NCBI RefSeq assembly: GCF_900199545.1
Contig: NZ_LT962671.1
Location: forward strand, 757,430 to 821,429
Reading direction: 5' to 3'
From: Raoultibacter massiliensis
Lineage (GTDB): Bacteria; Actinomycetota; Coriobacteriia; Coriobacteriales; Eggerthellaceae
DNA length: 64,000 nt
Shown: positions 28,387 to 37,952 of the stretch, piece by piece
Position numbering within the stretch: position 1 is the stretch's first letter
Layout of the letters: every line of letters starts with the position of its first letter
Made by a program: the position numbers and the translations under genes
The notes under the pieces: model-generated
The model's database searches: none
Seen by the model: the letters and a program-made list of their open reading frames with translations, nothing else
Told to the model about the DNA's origin: nothing

Positions 28387-29467
28387 CGTGGCTGTGACGT
28401 CGCAGACGAATGCCGATCTGGCCGCAATAGCAGAGGTGCTGCGCGGTGCCGAGAGTTTTGCCGTGTGCGGCCATGTGGGACCCGACGGCGATTGCCTCGG
28501 ATCGCAGCTTGTCGTGTACCACGCTCTGAAGGCTTTGGGAAAGAACGTGACCTGCCTGCTTGCAAAGGCCGACCCGATCGAGACCGGACTGCTTTTTTTG
28601 CCGGGGGTAGACGATATGGTCGTTGCGGCCGACTACGACGGGAAGCCCGATGTGTTCGTTGCGCTCGATGTGCCAACCGTCGAGCGCATCGGAGACGACG
28701 CGGCGGCCGTGCAGGCGGCATGTCCTGTTACGGTCACGATCGACCACCATGCAAGCGAAACGACCATGTCGGCCTACACGTACGTCGATCCCGATGCGGC
28801 CGCTACGGCCATGCTGGTTTGGGAGCTTGCGGCGCTTCTCGGCGTCGAGCGTACGCCCGAAATCGCGACGTGCGCCTACACGGGCCTCGTTACCGATACG
28901 GGGCGCTTCCAATTCCAAAATACCGATAAGGCCGCCTTCGCTTCTGCGTTCGAGATGGTGGCGGCGGGAGCCGATCCGGCAGCCGTTGCCCGCGAGGTGT
29001 TCCAGAACCGCTCTGTCGCTTCGCTCGAACTCGAGCGCATCATGCTGTCCCGAATGCGATCCTCATTCGGCGGGGCTTACGTGTCGAGCTATCTGACGCG
29101 CGCCGATTTCGACGAGGTCGGCGCGGTGAAAACCGATGCCGAGCCGCTTATCAACACCATTCGCGCCATAACGGGAGTTCGCGTAGCTTGCATCCTGCGC
29201 GAGGAACCTGAGCACATTCGCGGCAGCTTCCGCGCAAAGGACGATACGGATGTGGCGGCAATCGCTAACGCGATGGGCGGCGGCGGACACAGAGCCGCAG
29301 CTGGTTTCACGCTTCGCGAGCCGCTCGACCAGGCGATAAAACGCGTCGACGCCGTCGTCGCCGCAGCGCTCGGCGTGGACGATGACGAACGTTGTGCGGA
29401 GGCTTGCGGCCAGACGGAGGCGGCGCGGGTTGCCGATGCATCGAATACGGAGGCTGTTCGTCTGTGA
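28379..29467 (+). CDS. nrnA: DHH/DHHA1 phosphoesterase, NrnA-type oligoribonuclease / pAp phosphatase
   Basis: This 362-residue manganese phosphoesterase degrades very short RNAs and 3'-phosphoadenosine 5'-phosphate. The DHH domain has GHVGPDGDCLGSQL (about residue 24), VALDVPTVERIG and TIDHHASET. The DHHA1 domain ends with the GGGGHRAAAGF motif. The position between rbfA and truB is conserved for this gene. The start is either ATG 28379, overlapping the rbfA stop, or GTG 28388, which has better spacing to GGGGG. The truB start overlaps its stop (GTGA). Confidence 0.92.
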   Translation: MNSVAVTSQTNADLAAIAEVLRGAESFAVCGHVGPDGDCLGSQLVVYHALKALGKNVTCLLAKADPIETGLLFLPGVDDMVVAADYDGKPDVFVALDVPTVERIGDDAAAVQAACPVTVTIDHHASETTMSAYTYVDPDAAATAMLVWELAALLGVERTPEIATCAYTGLVTDTGRFQFQNTDKAAFASAFEMVAAGADPAAVAREVFQNRSVASLELERIMLSRMRSSFGGAYVSSYLTRADFDEVGAVKTDAEPLINTIRAITGVRVACILREEPEHIRGSFRAKDDTDVAAIANAMGGGGHRAAAGFTLREPLDQAIKRVDAVVAAALGVDDDERCAEACGQTEAARVADASNTEAVRL

Positions 29468-30477
29468 AACGCGGTGCATCGGGGCTTTCCCTAGTCGTAG
29501 GAATCAACAAACCGGCCGGCATGAGTTCTCACGACGTGGTGAACCGCTGCCGGCGTATTTTCGGCGAGCGCCGGGTAGGGCACACCGGGACTCTCGACCC
29601 TTTGGCGAAAGGCGCGCTGCTCATCTGCGTCGGCCCGGCGACCAGGCTCGACTCGTATCTTACCGAGCACGACAAGCGCTACCGCTTTCGCGTATCGTTC
29701 GGCATCGGAACCGATACCGACGATGCGGGCGGTGAAATCATCAAACGGGGCGATGCTCCCGTTTGCGTGCTCGACGACGAGTATGCAGAACGGTTCGTCG
29801 CTGCGCTCGTCGGCAAGCACAAGCAGATGCCGCCGGTGTACTCGGCCATCAAGGTCGATGGCGAACGTTCGTACAAAGCGGCGCGTGAGGGAAAGATCAT
29901 CGATCTGGCTCCGCGCGATATCGAGATTTACGAAGCGGAGCTCGAGCGCGTTGTTGCGGCAGGCGAAGACGGCCTTCCCGCATGGGACGTCTCCGTGTGG
30001 GTTTCGAAGGGCACTTACATCCGCTCGCTTGCCCGTGATATCGGCAACATGATAGGGTGTCCTGCATACGTCAGCATGCTCGAGCGGACATGCGCAGGCG
30101 CGCTCGATCTGGCCGAGTGTGTGACGCTCGAGATGCTTGAGAAGCGCGGTGAAGCGGCGGCACTCGATCCGGTAAGGCTTTTGGGATTCCGATTCCTGTT
30201 CGCAGACGGCAATGTTGCCGCTGCGGTGTCCAACGGCTCGCTTCTTCTCGCTGAGAGCTGTACGGTATTCGAGCGAAGGCGGGCCGGTATCGCGGCTGAG
30301 CTGTGCGCATGCACGGCAGGCGTCAGGCAGAGTGAAAAACCGTTAACGTCCGGCGAGGTTATCTCGGTGATCGCCGAGAACAAGCTGGTTGCACTGTACG
30401 AGTACGATGGGATGCGCAACGCGTTGAAGCCGCGGTGCGTGTTCGCTATGGGGGTATCACGTGGCAGAGATTTTTAA
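29464..30477 (+). CDS. truB: tRNA pseudouridine(55) synthase
   Basis: This 337-residue enzyme makes pseudouridine 55 in the tRNA T-loop. The N-terminal INKPAGMSSHDVV and the catalytic motif GHTGTLDPLAKGALL (Asp near residue 45) are present, with YRFRVSFGIGTDTDDAGGE, PPVYSAIKVDGERSY and GTYIRSLARDIG. A C-terminal PUA-like domain follows. GTG 29464 overlaps the nrnA stop and is the natural start. The following ribF start lies inside its last codons. Confidence 0.94.
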   Translation: MKRGASGLSLVVGINKPAGMSSHDVVNRCRRIFGERRVGHTGTLDPLAKGALLICVGPATRLDSYLTEHDKRYRFRVSFGIGTDTDDAGGEIIKRGDAPVCVLDDEYAERFVAALVGKHKQMPPVYSAIKVDGERSYKAAREGKIIDLAPRDIEIYEAELERVVAAGEDGLPAWDVSVWVSKGTYIRSLARDIGNMIGCPAYVSMLERTCAGALDLAECVTLEMLEKRGEAAALDPVRLLGFRFLFADGNVAAAVSNGSLLLAESCTVFERRRAGIAAELCACTAGVRQSEKPLTSGEVISVIAENKLVALYEYDGMRNALKPRCVFAMGVSRGRDF

Positions 30478-31384
30478 ATGTGACGAGATGTTCGACCATT
30501 CGTTCTTTACATGGTCGTCGTGCGCGTTCGGCGTGTTCGACGGAGTGCATCGCGGCCATCAGTACCTGCTTTCCTGCGCGCAGGAAACAGCGCGCAAAAA
30601 CGGGGGAGCGAGCGTGGCGCTCACGTTTGACATCGATCCCGACGAGGTATTCCATCCCGAACGCCTTAAAAAGCTCATGACCAACGAGGAGCGTATCAAG
30701 ACGCTTTCGGAAAGCGGGGTCGACGCGGTGGTCGTGCTGCCGTTCACGCAGCGCTTCTCGGCATCGAGCCCCGAAGATTTTCTCCTGAACACCTTCAACG
30801 GCCATGCCCCTTCGTATCTGCACGTCGGGTACGACTTCAGGTTCGGCGCGCGGGCGAAGGGCACGGTCAAGGAGCTCGCAAACTGGGCTCGGGATGCCGG
30901 AACGGAAGTATGCGCCCATGATCTGAAAAGCGCTGACGGGGCACCTATTACGGCGACGCGCATCCGGCTGCTTCTGGGCGACAACGACATCATCGAAGCC
31001 AACAAGCTGTTGGGCAGGCCGTATTATCTGGTCGGTACCGTGCAGCAAGGTCGGGGCGAGGGTCAGGAGTTCGGGTTCAGGACGGCGAATCTCAAGGTTC
31101 CCTCTCAGCTCCAGGCGTTGGGAGCCGGCGTATACGGAGCCTATGCGCACGTCGATGGGATGCGCTACAAAGCCGCCGTGTCGGTGGGCGTCTCTCCGGT
31201 GTTCGCCGATAAGACGGACGCAACGTGCGAAGCCCATCTGCTGGATTTCGAGGGCGATCTGTACGGCAAGGCGATCAAGGTCGAATTCCTCCACTTTCTG
31301 CGCCCCATGATCAAGTTCGAGACCATCGACGAGCTCATCGCCACCGTCAACGGCAATATTGCTTGGGTTAGGGGAAACATGTAA
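30461..31384 (+). CDS. ribF: Bifunctional riboflavin kinase / FAD synthetase
   Basis: This 307-residue enzyme makes FMN and FAD. The N-terminal adenylyltransferase domain has FGVFDGVHRGHQYLL, LTFDIDPDEVFHP and HVGYDFRFGARAKGTV. The riboflavin kinase domain has GRPYYLVGTVQQGRGEGQEFGFRTANL and the Mg/ATP site. The GTG start overlaps truB by 17 bases, as is common for truB-ribF. It is the last gene of the operon; the following 80 bases show no strong terminator. Confidence 0.94.
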   Translation: MAEIFKCDEMFDHSFFTWSSCAFGVFDGVHRGHQYLLSCAQETARKNGGASVALTFDIDPDEVFHPERLKKLMTNEERIKTLSESGVDAVVVLPFTQRFSASSPEDFLLNTFNGHAPSYLHVGYDFRFGARAKGTVKELANWARDAGTEVCAHDLKSADGAPITATRIRLLLGDNDIIEANKLLGRPYYLVGTVQQGRGEGQEFGFRTANLKVPSQLQALGAGVYGAYAHVDGMRYKAAVSVGVSPVFADKTDATCEAHLLDFEGDLYGKAIKVEFLHFLRPMIKFETIDELIATVNGNIAWVRGNM

Positions 31385-31466
31385 GATCGGGCGCACCGCA
31401 CCCGGTTTCCAGCGTCGCGGCCGGCAACAACGCGATCCGAGGTTCGGATGCACGGTGTGCGGTTTT

Positions 31467-33521
31467 CTACGATCCGAACAGGATGTCGTACTGAACGATC
31501 GCCATTCGGGCAAGAGCGGCTGATGCTTCGTCGGCGGGATCGTCGTGGCGTTCGTCGATCCAGCGCCACGTTCCCTGCGCGTCGAGATATCCGTTGATGT
31601 TGACGGCTGGAAGGACGGCCTGCGAGTCGAGCAGGAAGCTGTGGTAGGGATCGAGTGGAAGCCCCGCTGCGGCAATCATGTGCGCCCCAAGGTAGTTGAG
31701 GCTCATATCGGTCGAATCGGGATAGAGGGGCCGTTCGAGCTGTTCCAGGTCGGGTTCGGTGGATTCCGCAAGGAGCGAACCGCTTCGTGCTGGTGCTTCG
31801 CTTGTTTCGAAATTGGTCCAAATGAGGTAGGGTACCTCGTAGCGGGCCTGTACTTCCCCAAGCGTGAAATCTGCGACATCCTTGTCGAAGGCGAGGCTTG
31901 ACAGCCAATCGGAGAAACCCGGTTGATGGTCGCCGAACAGGCACAGCACCACGGGCCGATCGAGTTTTGCGAGCGATTCGATCAGGTATTGCAGATCGAG
32001 GTCGGATTGCCTGATGCAGCTCGCAAATTCCTCGAGCTCGTCGGTGCGATCCGAATCGAGCGGTACCTCGAGGGCCATTTCGTCGGGGATGAGCCCCGTG
32101 TCGTAGCCGCCGTGGTTCTGCAGCGTTACGTCGAAGATGAATTGCGGCGCGTCGCTTTGGCCTATCAGCTGCAGGATGGCATCGTAGGTTGCCTTGTCGG
32201 TCGTGAAGCCCCGCAGCGTATCGGCGCCCTCGAAGGCCGTGACGTCGAGGAACCGGTCGAATCCCAGCTGTCGGTAGACGGTATCGCGTCGCCAATTGGT
32301 CGCATCGGCCGGATGGATCGCCGTGGTTTCGTACCCGAGCGATTTGAAATAGGTTGCAAGATTGTCCGTGCCGTCGAGATCGTAGAGCATGTAGGGGTAG
32401 ACGCCGGCGCCGAGGTTCCCCATGCTCGTTGCCGTGAGGAATTCGAATTCGCTGTTGCAGGTGCCTGCTCCCAGCGCCGATGCGTAAGCGGTGCCTTTGA
32501 GATAGGCATCGGATATGGAATTGAAATACTCGGGTCCGTCGTAGGCGTCCGACAGGTTGGGGTAGCGCGAAAGGTCCGAAAACGTCTCGTTCATGATGGC
32601 GATCACGATGGGCTTTTCCTCGTCGGGGATATCGGCGCGAGAGCCGTCCTCGCTTTCGTAGGCGGCGAGGATTTCGGCGGCGGCAGCGCTCGAATATCCG
32701 TCCGGCTCGGCGGGATTGAGATCCTGCACCCGTTTCAGGAAGCAGAGAACGGAGCCCTGTTGGGCATAAGAATCCGACGCGGCCCATCCGTCAACCTGGC
32801 AGCCGTAGGCTTTTTCTATGTCGAAATTGGAAAACCAGAATCCGAACGCGACCACGCACGCTGCCGCAACGGCGGCGTTGGCCGCGCTCCGCTTGACGGC
32901 GAACTTCGTTTTCGGAAGAAACAAAACCAAAGCGATGCCGCAGGCCAAGGCAGCGAAGGCAATAGCGACGCTGTCGTTGACGGCGTAGGTGTATCCGCCG
33001 CCCACCGCAGCCGCTGTACTCAGCGCGAACAGATCGGCTGGAAGGACGGGCTGTCCCTTGAATGCGATGACGAAGTAATTTGCAGTGCCGGCGATGAAGC
33101 AGGCGGCGAGAAACGCGATCGCCGCCGTTTTCGTCTGCTGACCGGCGAAATAGACGATGCAGAACAAGACGGCGATGACGCAGAGGTTGACGAAGGTGTA
33201 GTATGCGCCGATGTCGAAAAGCGCCGGGTTGTAGGGCTTTTCGAACAAGTAGAAGGCGAGAAGCACGAGTGCGCCGAGCACGAAGGGTTTCGCGCGCACG
33301 ACGATGCGCTCGTATCGGCCGAGAACTCGAGGTCGAAGCGCCAGCGCGGCAATGAGCGCTACGAATACGGCGATGACCGAAGGTGTCGTCCAGGAGCTCT
33401 CGTGAATGACGAAACCTGCGGCATCGAACGCGCAGTAAGCGGCAAGAAGGACGAAGAACGAGACGACGCTCGCTTTGGTGGCCTTGTCCCATGGTGCCGT
33501 GAGGGACTTGATGCATTCCAT
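31467..33521 (-). CDS. LtaS-type membrane sulfatase (phosphoglycerol transferase family)
   Basis: This 684-residue membrane protein resembles lipoteichoic acid synthase and related phosphoglycerol transferases. Five or six N-terminal transmembrane segments span residues about 15-240. An extracellular alkaline-phosphatase-fold domain follows, with metal ligand Glu in IAIMNETFSDL, the nucleophile Thr354 in GAGTCNSEFEFLTATS, and LFGDHQPGFSDWL near the C-terminus. It would transfer glycerol phosphate from a lipid donor to an envelope polymer or glycan. It is transcribed divergently from hppA as a single gene. Confidence 0.9.
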   Translation of the reverse strand: MECIKSLTAPWDKATKASVVSFFVLLAAYCAFDAAGFVIHESSWTTPSVIAVFVALIAALALRPRVLGRYERIVVRAKPFVLGALVLLAFYLFEKPYNPALFDIGAYYTFVNLCVIAVLFCIVYFAGQQTKTAAIAFLAACFIAGTANYFVIAFKGQPVLPADLFALSTAAAVGGGYTYAVNDSVAIAFAALACGIALVLFLPKTKFAVKRSAANAAVAAACVVAFGFWFSNFDIEKAYGCQVDGWAASDSYAQQGSVLCFLKRVQDLNPAEPDGYSSAAAAEILAAYESEDGSRADIPDEEKPIVIAIMNETFSDLSRYPNLSDAYDGPEYFNSISDAYLKGTAYASALGAGTCNSEFEFLTATSMGNLGAGVYPYMLYDLDGTDNLATYFKSLGYETTAIHPADATNWRRDTVYRQLGFDRFLDVTAFEGADTLRGFTTDKATYDAILQLIGQSDAPQFIFDVTLQNHGGYDTGLIPDEMALEVPLDSDRTDELEEFASCIRQSDLDLQYLIESLAKLDRPVVLCLFGDHQPGFSDWLSSLAFDKDVADFTLGEVQARYEVPYLIWTNFETSEAPARSGSLLAESTEPDLEQLERPLYPDSTDMSLNYLGAHMIAAAGLPLDPYHSFLLDSQAVLPAVNINGYLDAQGTWRWIDERHDDPADEASAALARMAIVQYDILFGS

Positions 33522-33849
33522 GATGTGCGAAACTCCAACGTATCGACAGTGCGCGGTCGAGCTTAAGCGCTGCGGTAATCTATTACTATATCCGTTTCGA
33601 TTATAGCAGATTCGAGTACAGCCTCATCCGAACACCGCAAACGGCGCCTGCGTATCATCTTGAGGGAGTAGGTGTGTGCGGTAATCCGCCCGCTATTCGC
33701 CGCGTCGGGCTCCCGCGCGGTCGAAAAATGCCCCGTTGTCAGTTCCCGAGCAGGTGCAAATACCCTAGAATGGGCAGAGTGCATTCTTCCGGCCTCGATG
33801 CCCGGCCCGAAGAATCCATGAAACTGTAAGACAAATCAAGGAGGAACAA
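33522..33849. other. Divergent intergenic region LtaS-type / hppA
   Basis: 328 bases that must hold both promoters. A TAGAAT -10-like element at about 33770 fits hppA. The AT-rich stretch at about 33580-33605 could serve the minus-strand gene. No other feature is seen. Confidence 0.4.
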
Positions 33850-35970
33850 GTGACCGTCCAAGTCGCATGGATGGCCCCCATCTGCGCTCTCATAGGCATA
33901 TGCATGGCGGGCTACCTCGGGTCGTGGGTTCTGAAACAAGATCCCGGTCCGGAAAAGATGAACAACATCTCGCTGAAGATCCAGCAGGGTGCGAAGGCGT
34001 TTCTGATGAGCGAGTACAAGCTGCTCGTCATCTTCATGGTTATCGTGGCCGTCGTTATGGCCGTGGCCCTCTCGCCGATCACGGCCGTGGCATTCGTCAC
34101 GGGCGGAATCCTTTCGGCGCTTGCGGGTTATATCGGCATGCATGTTGCCACGCGCGCCAATACCCGTACTGCGTATGCAGCTGAGGAAAGCGTTGCCAAA
34201 GCCTTGAACATTTCGTTCAAATCGGGCTTGACCATGGGGCTTTCCGTCGCTTCGTTTGCGTTGCTCGGCCTTTCGCTGTGGCTTTTGCTGCTTGTGTTCG
34301 GAGTCGACACGTTCGATCTCATGCACGAGCATGTGGGCATGGTCGAGGGCTTTGCGACCGGCGCCTCGGCGGTTGCTCTTTTCGCCCGCGTCGGCGGCGG
34401 CATCTACACTAAAGCTGCCGATGTCGGAGCCGACCTCGTGGGCAAAGTCGAAGCGGGCATTCCCGAGGACGACCCTCGCAATCCTGCGACCATCGCCGAC
34501 AACGTGGGAGACAACGTGGGAGACGTGGCCGGCATGGGCGCCGACCTGTTCGAGTCCTACACCGGCTCTATTCTCGCTCCGACCATCCTCGCGGTGACCT
34601 TCGGCGCACTCGGTTACTTCGGCGCGGTGGGCACCGTCGATGCGACGTGGGCCGTCGTCGTCCCGTTGATGATCGCTGCGTGCGGCATCATCACGTCGAT
34701 CATCGGACTGTTCGCGGTTCGCACCAAGGAAGGCTCCGAGCTGCACAAGGCGCTCAACCGCGGCACCTACGTGGCTGCCGGCATCGAAATCATCGCCATC
34801 TTCGTGATCTTCTTCATCTGGAACGGCCAGAGCGCGAACCAGCCCATCTGGCTGTTCGGATCGGTTCTCTGCGGCCTCGTCGCAGGTCTGCTTATCGGCA
34901 AGACGACCGAGTACTTCTGCTCGGATCACTACAAGCCCGTCCATCAGATCGCCGAGGCGTCTGAAACGGGTCCCGCCACCAACATCATCCAGGGCCTTTC
35001 GACGGGCATGCTCTCCACGATCATCCCGATCCTGCTCGTTGCGTTCGCCATCATCGGCGCCTACGCATGCGGCAACATGGCGTTCGCCAACATCGTGACC
35101 CCCGAGGGCGGCATTGCGGTCGGCCTGTTCGGCGTTGCGCTCGCCGCGACCGGCATGCTTTCCAACACCGCCATCACCGTCGGCGTGGATGCCTACGGCC
35201 CCGTTGCCGACAACGCGGGCGGCATCGCCGAAATGGCCGGCCTTCCCGAAGAAGTGCGCGAACGCACCGACTCGCTCGATGCGGTCGGCAACACGACTGC
35301 CGCAATCGCCAAGGGCTTCGCGATCGCAAGCGCGGGCCTGTCCGCCATCTCGCTGTTCGTCTCCTATCAGGCGACCATGCATCATTCGATTCCGAACTTC
35401 GAGCTCACGCTCACGGATCCGCTCATCATCGCAGGCATCTTCATCGGTGCGATGATACCGTTCATGTTCGCTGCTTTGACGATGGGCGCCGTATCCCGTG
35501 CTGCTCATGCGATGGTCGAAGAGGTTCGCCGTCAATTCCGGGAAATCAAGGGCATCATGGAGTTCAAGGCCGAGCCCGAGTACGACAAGTGCGTGGCCAT
35601 CTCCACCAATTCGGCATTGCGCGAGATGATGCTCCCGGGCATTCTCGCCATCGTGATCCCTGTGGTCATCGGGTGCTTCAACCCGGCTATGCTCGGCGGC
35701 TTTTTGGCCGGTGCCGTGGCAACGGGCATGCTGCTCGCGATCTTCATGTCGAATGCGGGCGGTGCGTGGGATAACGCCAAGAAGTACATCGAGGGCGGCG
35801 CGCATGGCGGCAAGGGCTCGGAGGCCCATAAGGCCGCCGTTGTCGGCGACACCGTCGGCGATCCGTTCAAGGATACGTCCGGTCCGTCGATGAACATCCT
35901 CATCAACCTTATGACTATAGTGTCCCTGACGTTCACCCCGCTGTTTATCGCCATCCAGACGATGCTGTAG
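33850..35970 (+). CDS. hppA: K+-stimulated membrane-bound pyrophosphatase (ion pump)
   Basis: This 706-residue polytopic enzyme couples pyrophosphate hydrolysis to Na+ or H+ export. It has the active-site loops DVGADLVGKVEAGIPEDDPR and ADNVGDNVGDVAGMGADLFE, VDAYGPVADNAGGIAEM and the C-terminal GDTVGDPFKDTSGPS. The K+-dependence position reads GNTTAA (alanine), as in K+-stimulated forms, where K+-independent pumps have lysine. About 15 membrane segments are visible. It starts with GTG after AAGGAGG. It ends at a strong bidirectional terminator. Confidence 0.96.
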   Translation: MTVQVAWMAPICALIGICMAGYLGSWVLKQDPGPEKMNNISLKIQQGAKAFLMSEYKLLVIFMVIVAVVMAVALSPITAVAFVTGGILSALAGYIGMHVATRANTRTAYAAEESVAKALNISFKSGLTMGLSVASFALLGLSLWLLLLVFGVDTFDLMHEHVGMVEGFATGASAVALFARVGGGIYTKAADVGADLVGKVEAGIPEDDPRNPATIADNVGDNVGDVAGMGADLFESYTGSILAPTILAVTFGALGYFGAVGTVDATWAVVVPLMIAACGIITSIIGLFAVRTKEGSELHKALNRGTYVAAGIEIIAIFVIFFIWNGQSANQPIWLFGSVLCGLVAGLLIGKTTEYFCSDHYKPVHQIAEASETGPATNIIQGLSTGMLSTIIPILLVAFAIIGAYACGNMAFANIVTPEGGIAVGLFGVALAATGMLSNTAITVGVDAYGPVADNAGGIAEMAGLPEEVRERTDSLDAVGNTTAAIAKGFAIASAGLSAISLFVSYQATMHHSIPNFELTLTDPLIIAGIFIGAMIPFMFAALTMGAVSRAAHAMVEEVRRQFREIKGIMEFKAEPEYDKCVAISTNSALREMMLPGILAIVIPVVIGCFNPAMLGGFLAGAVATGMLLAIFMSNAGGAWDNAKKYIEGGAHGGKGSEAHKAAVVGDTVGDPFKDTSGPSMNILINLMTIVSLTFTPLFIAIQTML

Positions 35971-36045
35971 GGCGTTCGCATCCGCCGAAGCACGCTTGCG
36001 CCCAGCGGATGCGCATCTGCGCCAAGCGTTTGCGCATGCAAGAAG

Positions 36046-36081
36046 AAACGGCTCGGAGCCTTCGCGGTTCCGAGCCGTTTT
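36046..36081. terminator. Bidirectional intrinsic terminator between hppA and the OPT gene
   Basis: AAACGGCTCGGA (36046-36057) pairs with TTCCGAGCCGTTT around a TTCG-containing loop. T-rich sequence follows on the plus strand and an A-run precedes it, so it can serve both convergent genes. Confidence 0.88.
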
Positions 36082-36114
36082 CCTGTGGACGCGAGCAGCT
36101 GTTCTCGCTTGCTG

Positions 36115-37818
36115 CTACAATCCCAGTCCCATGGTGACTGAAGCGAATGCGACGAGCACGCCGACCACCGATTCGCCGCCGAGCAGGCCCGATGCGGCTA
36201 CCAATCCGGTTTCTTCCTGCTCCTTCTTTCTATCGGAGGCTTCATCGGCTGGGAGTTTTGCGCGGCGGCGTTTGCAGACGGCATCGTATCCGACTTTCGC
36301 CATGGCGCCCAGAAACGCGGTGAAGGACATGTAGAAGGGCAGGTAGATACCCAGGCCCAGCATCATGACCGGCAGGCCGAGCAGGTAGAGCGCGCATCCG
36401 GCGATAAGGCCGATGGCGAACGCGGGTACCGAGGGTATGCCCGATACCATCGTGGCGACCACCGACGCCTGGGCGGCAACGAACGTGCCTTGCGTGCCGA
36501 ACGCATCGGCGCCGTATGCGCTCACTAAAACGAACAGCACGGCAACGGCGACAAGCGCGCCGAGCACGCCGCCGATGGCCTGGCCGATCCACTGGGCCTT
36601 CGGATCGGTGCCGAGCACGTGTCCCGCTTTGAAGTCGTTCATGACATCGCCCGCAAGGCCGCAGGCGACTGCGATGACTCCCGCAACGAAGAAAAGCTGC
36701 ACCTGCGCGACGTTCGACGCGGCGGCAACGATGAGCAGTACGATGAGGCCGAATATCTCCATGGGGTCGATGCCCGTTTGGCCCACGCTTTGGGCTCCCA
36801 TGGCGGTGGTGACCCAAGCAAGCAGTACGACGATGGCGCTCGCGAGCGGGTCGAGTCGGAGCCCGAAGCATAGAAGCAACGCAACTGCGGCAACGGCGAG
36901 TGCGATGGCTCCCGCCGTCCAGCGCATGCGCCGCTTGCGGCTCTCGGGCTGCCCGGCAGCTGCGGGCGTCGTCGGTTTGAGAGGCGCCGGCGAGGCCGAT
37001 GTCGCCTTGATCAAGCCGATCGCCTTCGGAAGGATGTTCTTGAGAATGGCGCCGATGCCGCATCCCATCATGGCGCCCATGCCGAGGCTGGCGGTGATGC
37101 CCTGACCGGTCGCTGTATCCCACAGGCCGAGTCCGCTGCCGCCGACGATGATTCCAAAGTTTCCGATTATCGCCCCGACGAACCACACGACGACTGAGGC
37201 GGTTCCAACGAGAAAGCCCACGGCAAGCAGCATGGGGGAGTTGTAGATGCCGAACGCCACGCCCGGTATCGAAACCGATCCGAACAGCATGGCGGGTATC
37301 ATGCCGAACCAGTCGCGCAGCGCCGTGTAGATGCCCGCAAGCGCCATCGACCCGAACAGTTTCTTGCCGGTTTTTCCGCCGCTGTTTCCCGCTATGAGCG
37401 TTTGGGCTGCCGCCTGTCCGATGGGGTACTCGAGATCGGCATCCTCGATGAAGTGCTTGCGCAGAACCGCAGTGCATATAAGCCCGAGGATTACGCCCGA
37501 AAGCGCCACAATGAGCATTTCCCACCAGTTGACGTCGTTCGCCTTGGTGATGATCCAGATGCCGGGAATGGTGAATGCGAGTCCTCCCGCAACCATGGCT
37601 CCAGCCGACATGATCGTATGCGTGACATTGGCTTCGTGCAGATTCGTGTTCCCGAGTGCTTTGAGGAAAAACAGGGAGATGATTGCGGCGAAGATGATAG
37701 GCCAGGGGAGCGCGCCCATCTTGAGGGCGGTATAGGCCGATGCCGCGGTGATGATCGCGCAGCCGACGCATCCTATGGCGATGCCGCGCGCGGTCAACTG
37801 ACCTTTCGCAGGGTTCAT
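36115..37818 (-). CDS. OPT-family transporter
   Basis: This 567-residue protein has about 14-16 hydrophobic segments and the OPT-family arrangement: GALPWPIIFAAIISLFFLKA near the N-terminus, LEYPIGQAAAQTLIAG, and the GIDPMEIFGLIVLLIVAAAS region. Family members carry oligopeptides or metal chelates (YSL branch). The substrate is not decidable here; its closeness to a metal-homeostasis region makes metal-chelate import a possibility. It is monocistronic, with its promoter in the divergent gap before coaX. Confidence 0.9.
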   Translation of the reverse strand: MNPAKGQLTARGIAIGCVGCAIITAASAYTALKMGALPWPIIFAAIISLFFLKALGNTNLHEANVTHTIMSAGAMVAGGLAFTIPGIWIITKANDVNWWEMLIVALSGVILGLICTAVLRKHFIEDADLEYPIGQAAAQTLIAGNSGGKTGKKLFGSMALAGIYTALRDWFGMIPAMLFGSVSIPGVAFGIYNSPMLLAVGFLVGTASVVVWFVGAIIGNFGIIVGGSGLGLWDTATGQGITASLGMGAMMGCGIGAILKNILPKAIGLIKATSASPAPLKPTTPAAAGQPESRKRRMRWTAGAIALAVAAVALLLCFGLRLDPLASAIVVLLAWVTTAMGAQSVGQTGIDPMEIFGLIVLLIVAAASNVAQVQLFFVAGVIAVACGLAGDVMNDFKAGHVLGTDPKAQWIGQAIGGVLGALVAVAVLFVLVSAYGADAFGTQGTFVAAQASVVATMVSGIPSVPAFAIGLIAGCALYLLGLPVMMLGLGIYLPFYMSFTAFLGAMAKVGYDAVCKRRRAKLPADEASDRKKEQEETGLVAASGLLGGESVVGVLVAFASVTMGLGL

Positions 37819-37952
37819 GATGCAAAGCTCCTTCTCGTATATCCGCTTCCTTCGGAAGTCGGGTTACTGAACGGACTCGTACAGTATAATCGCCATACGC
37901 GATGATTGCACTTCATTTTGTACGATACGGCGGAAAGACGGGTGGTTGCGCA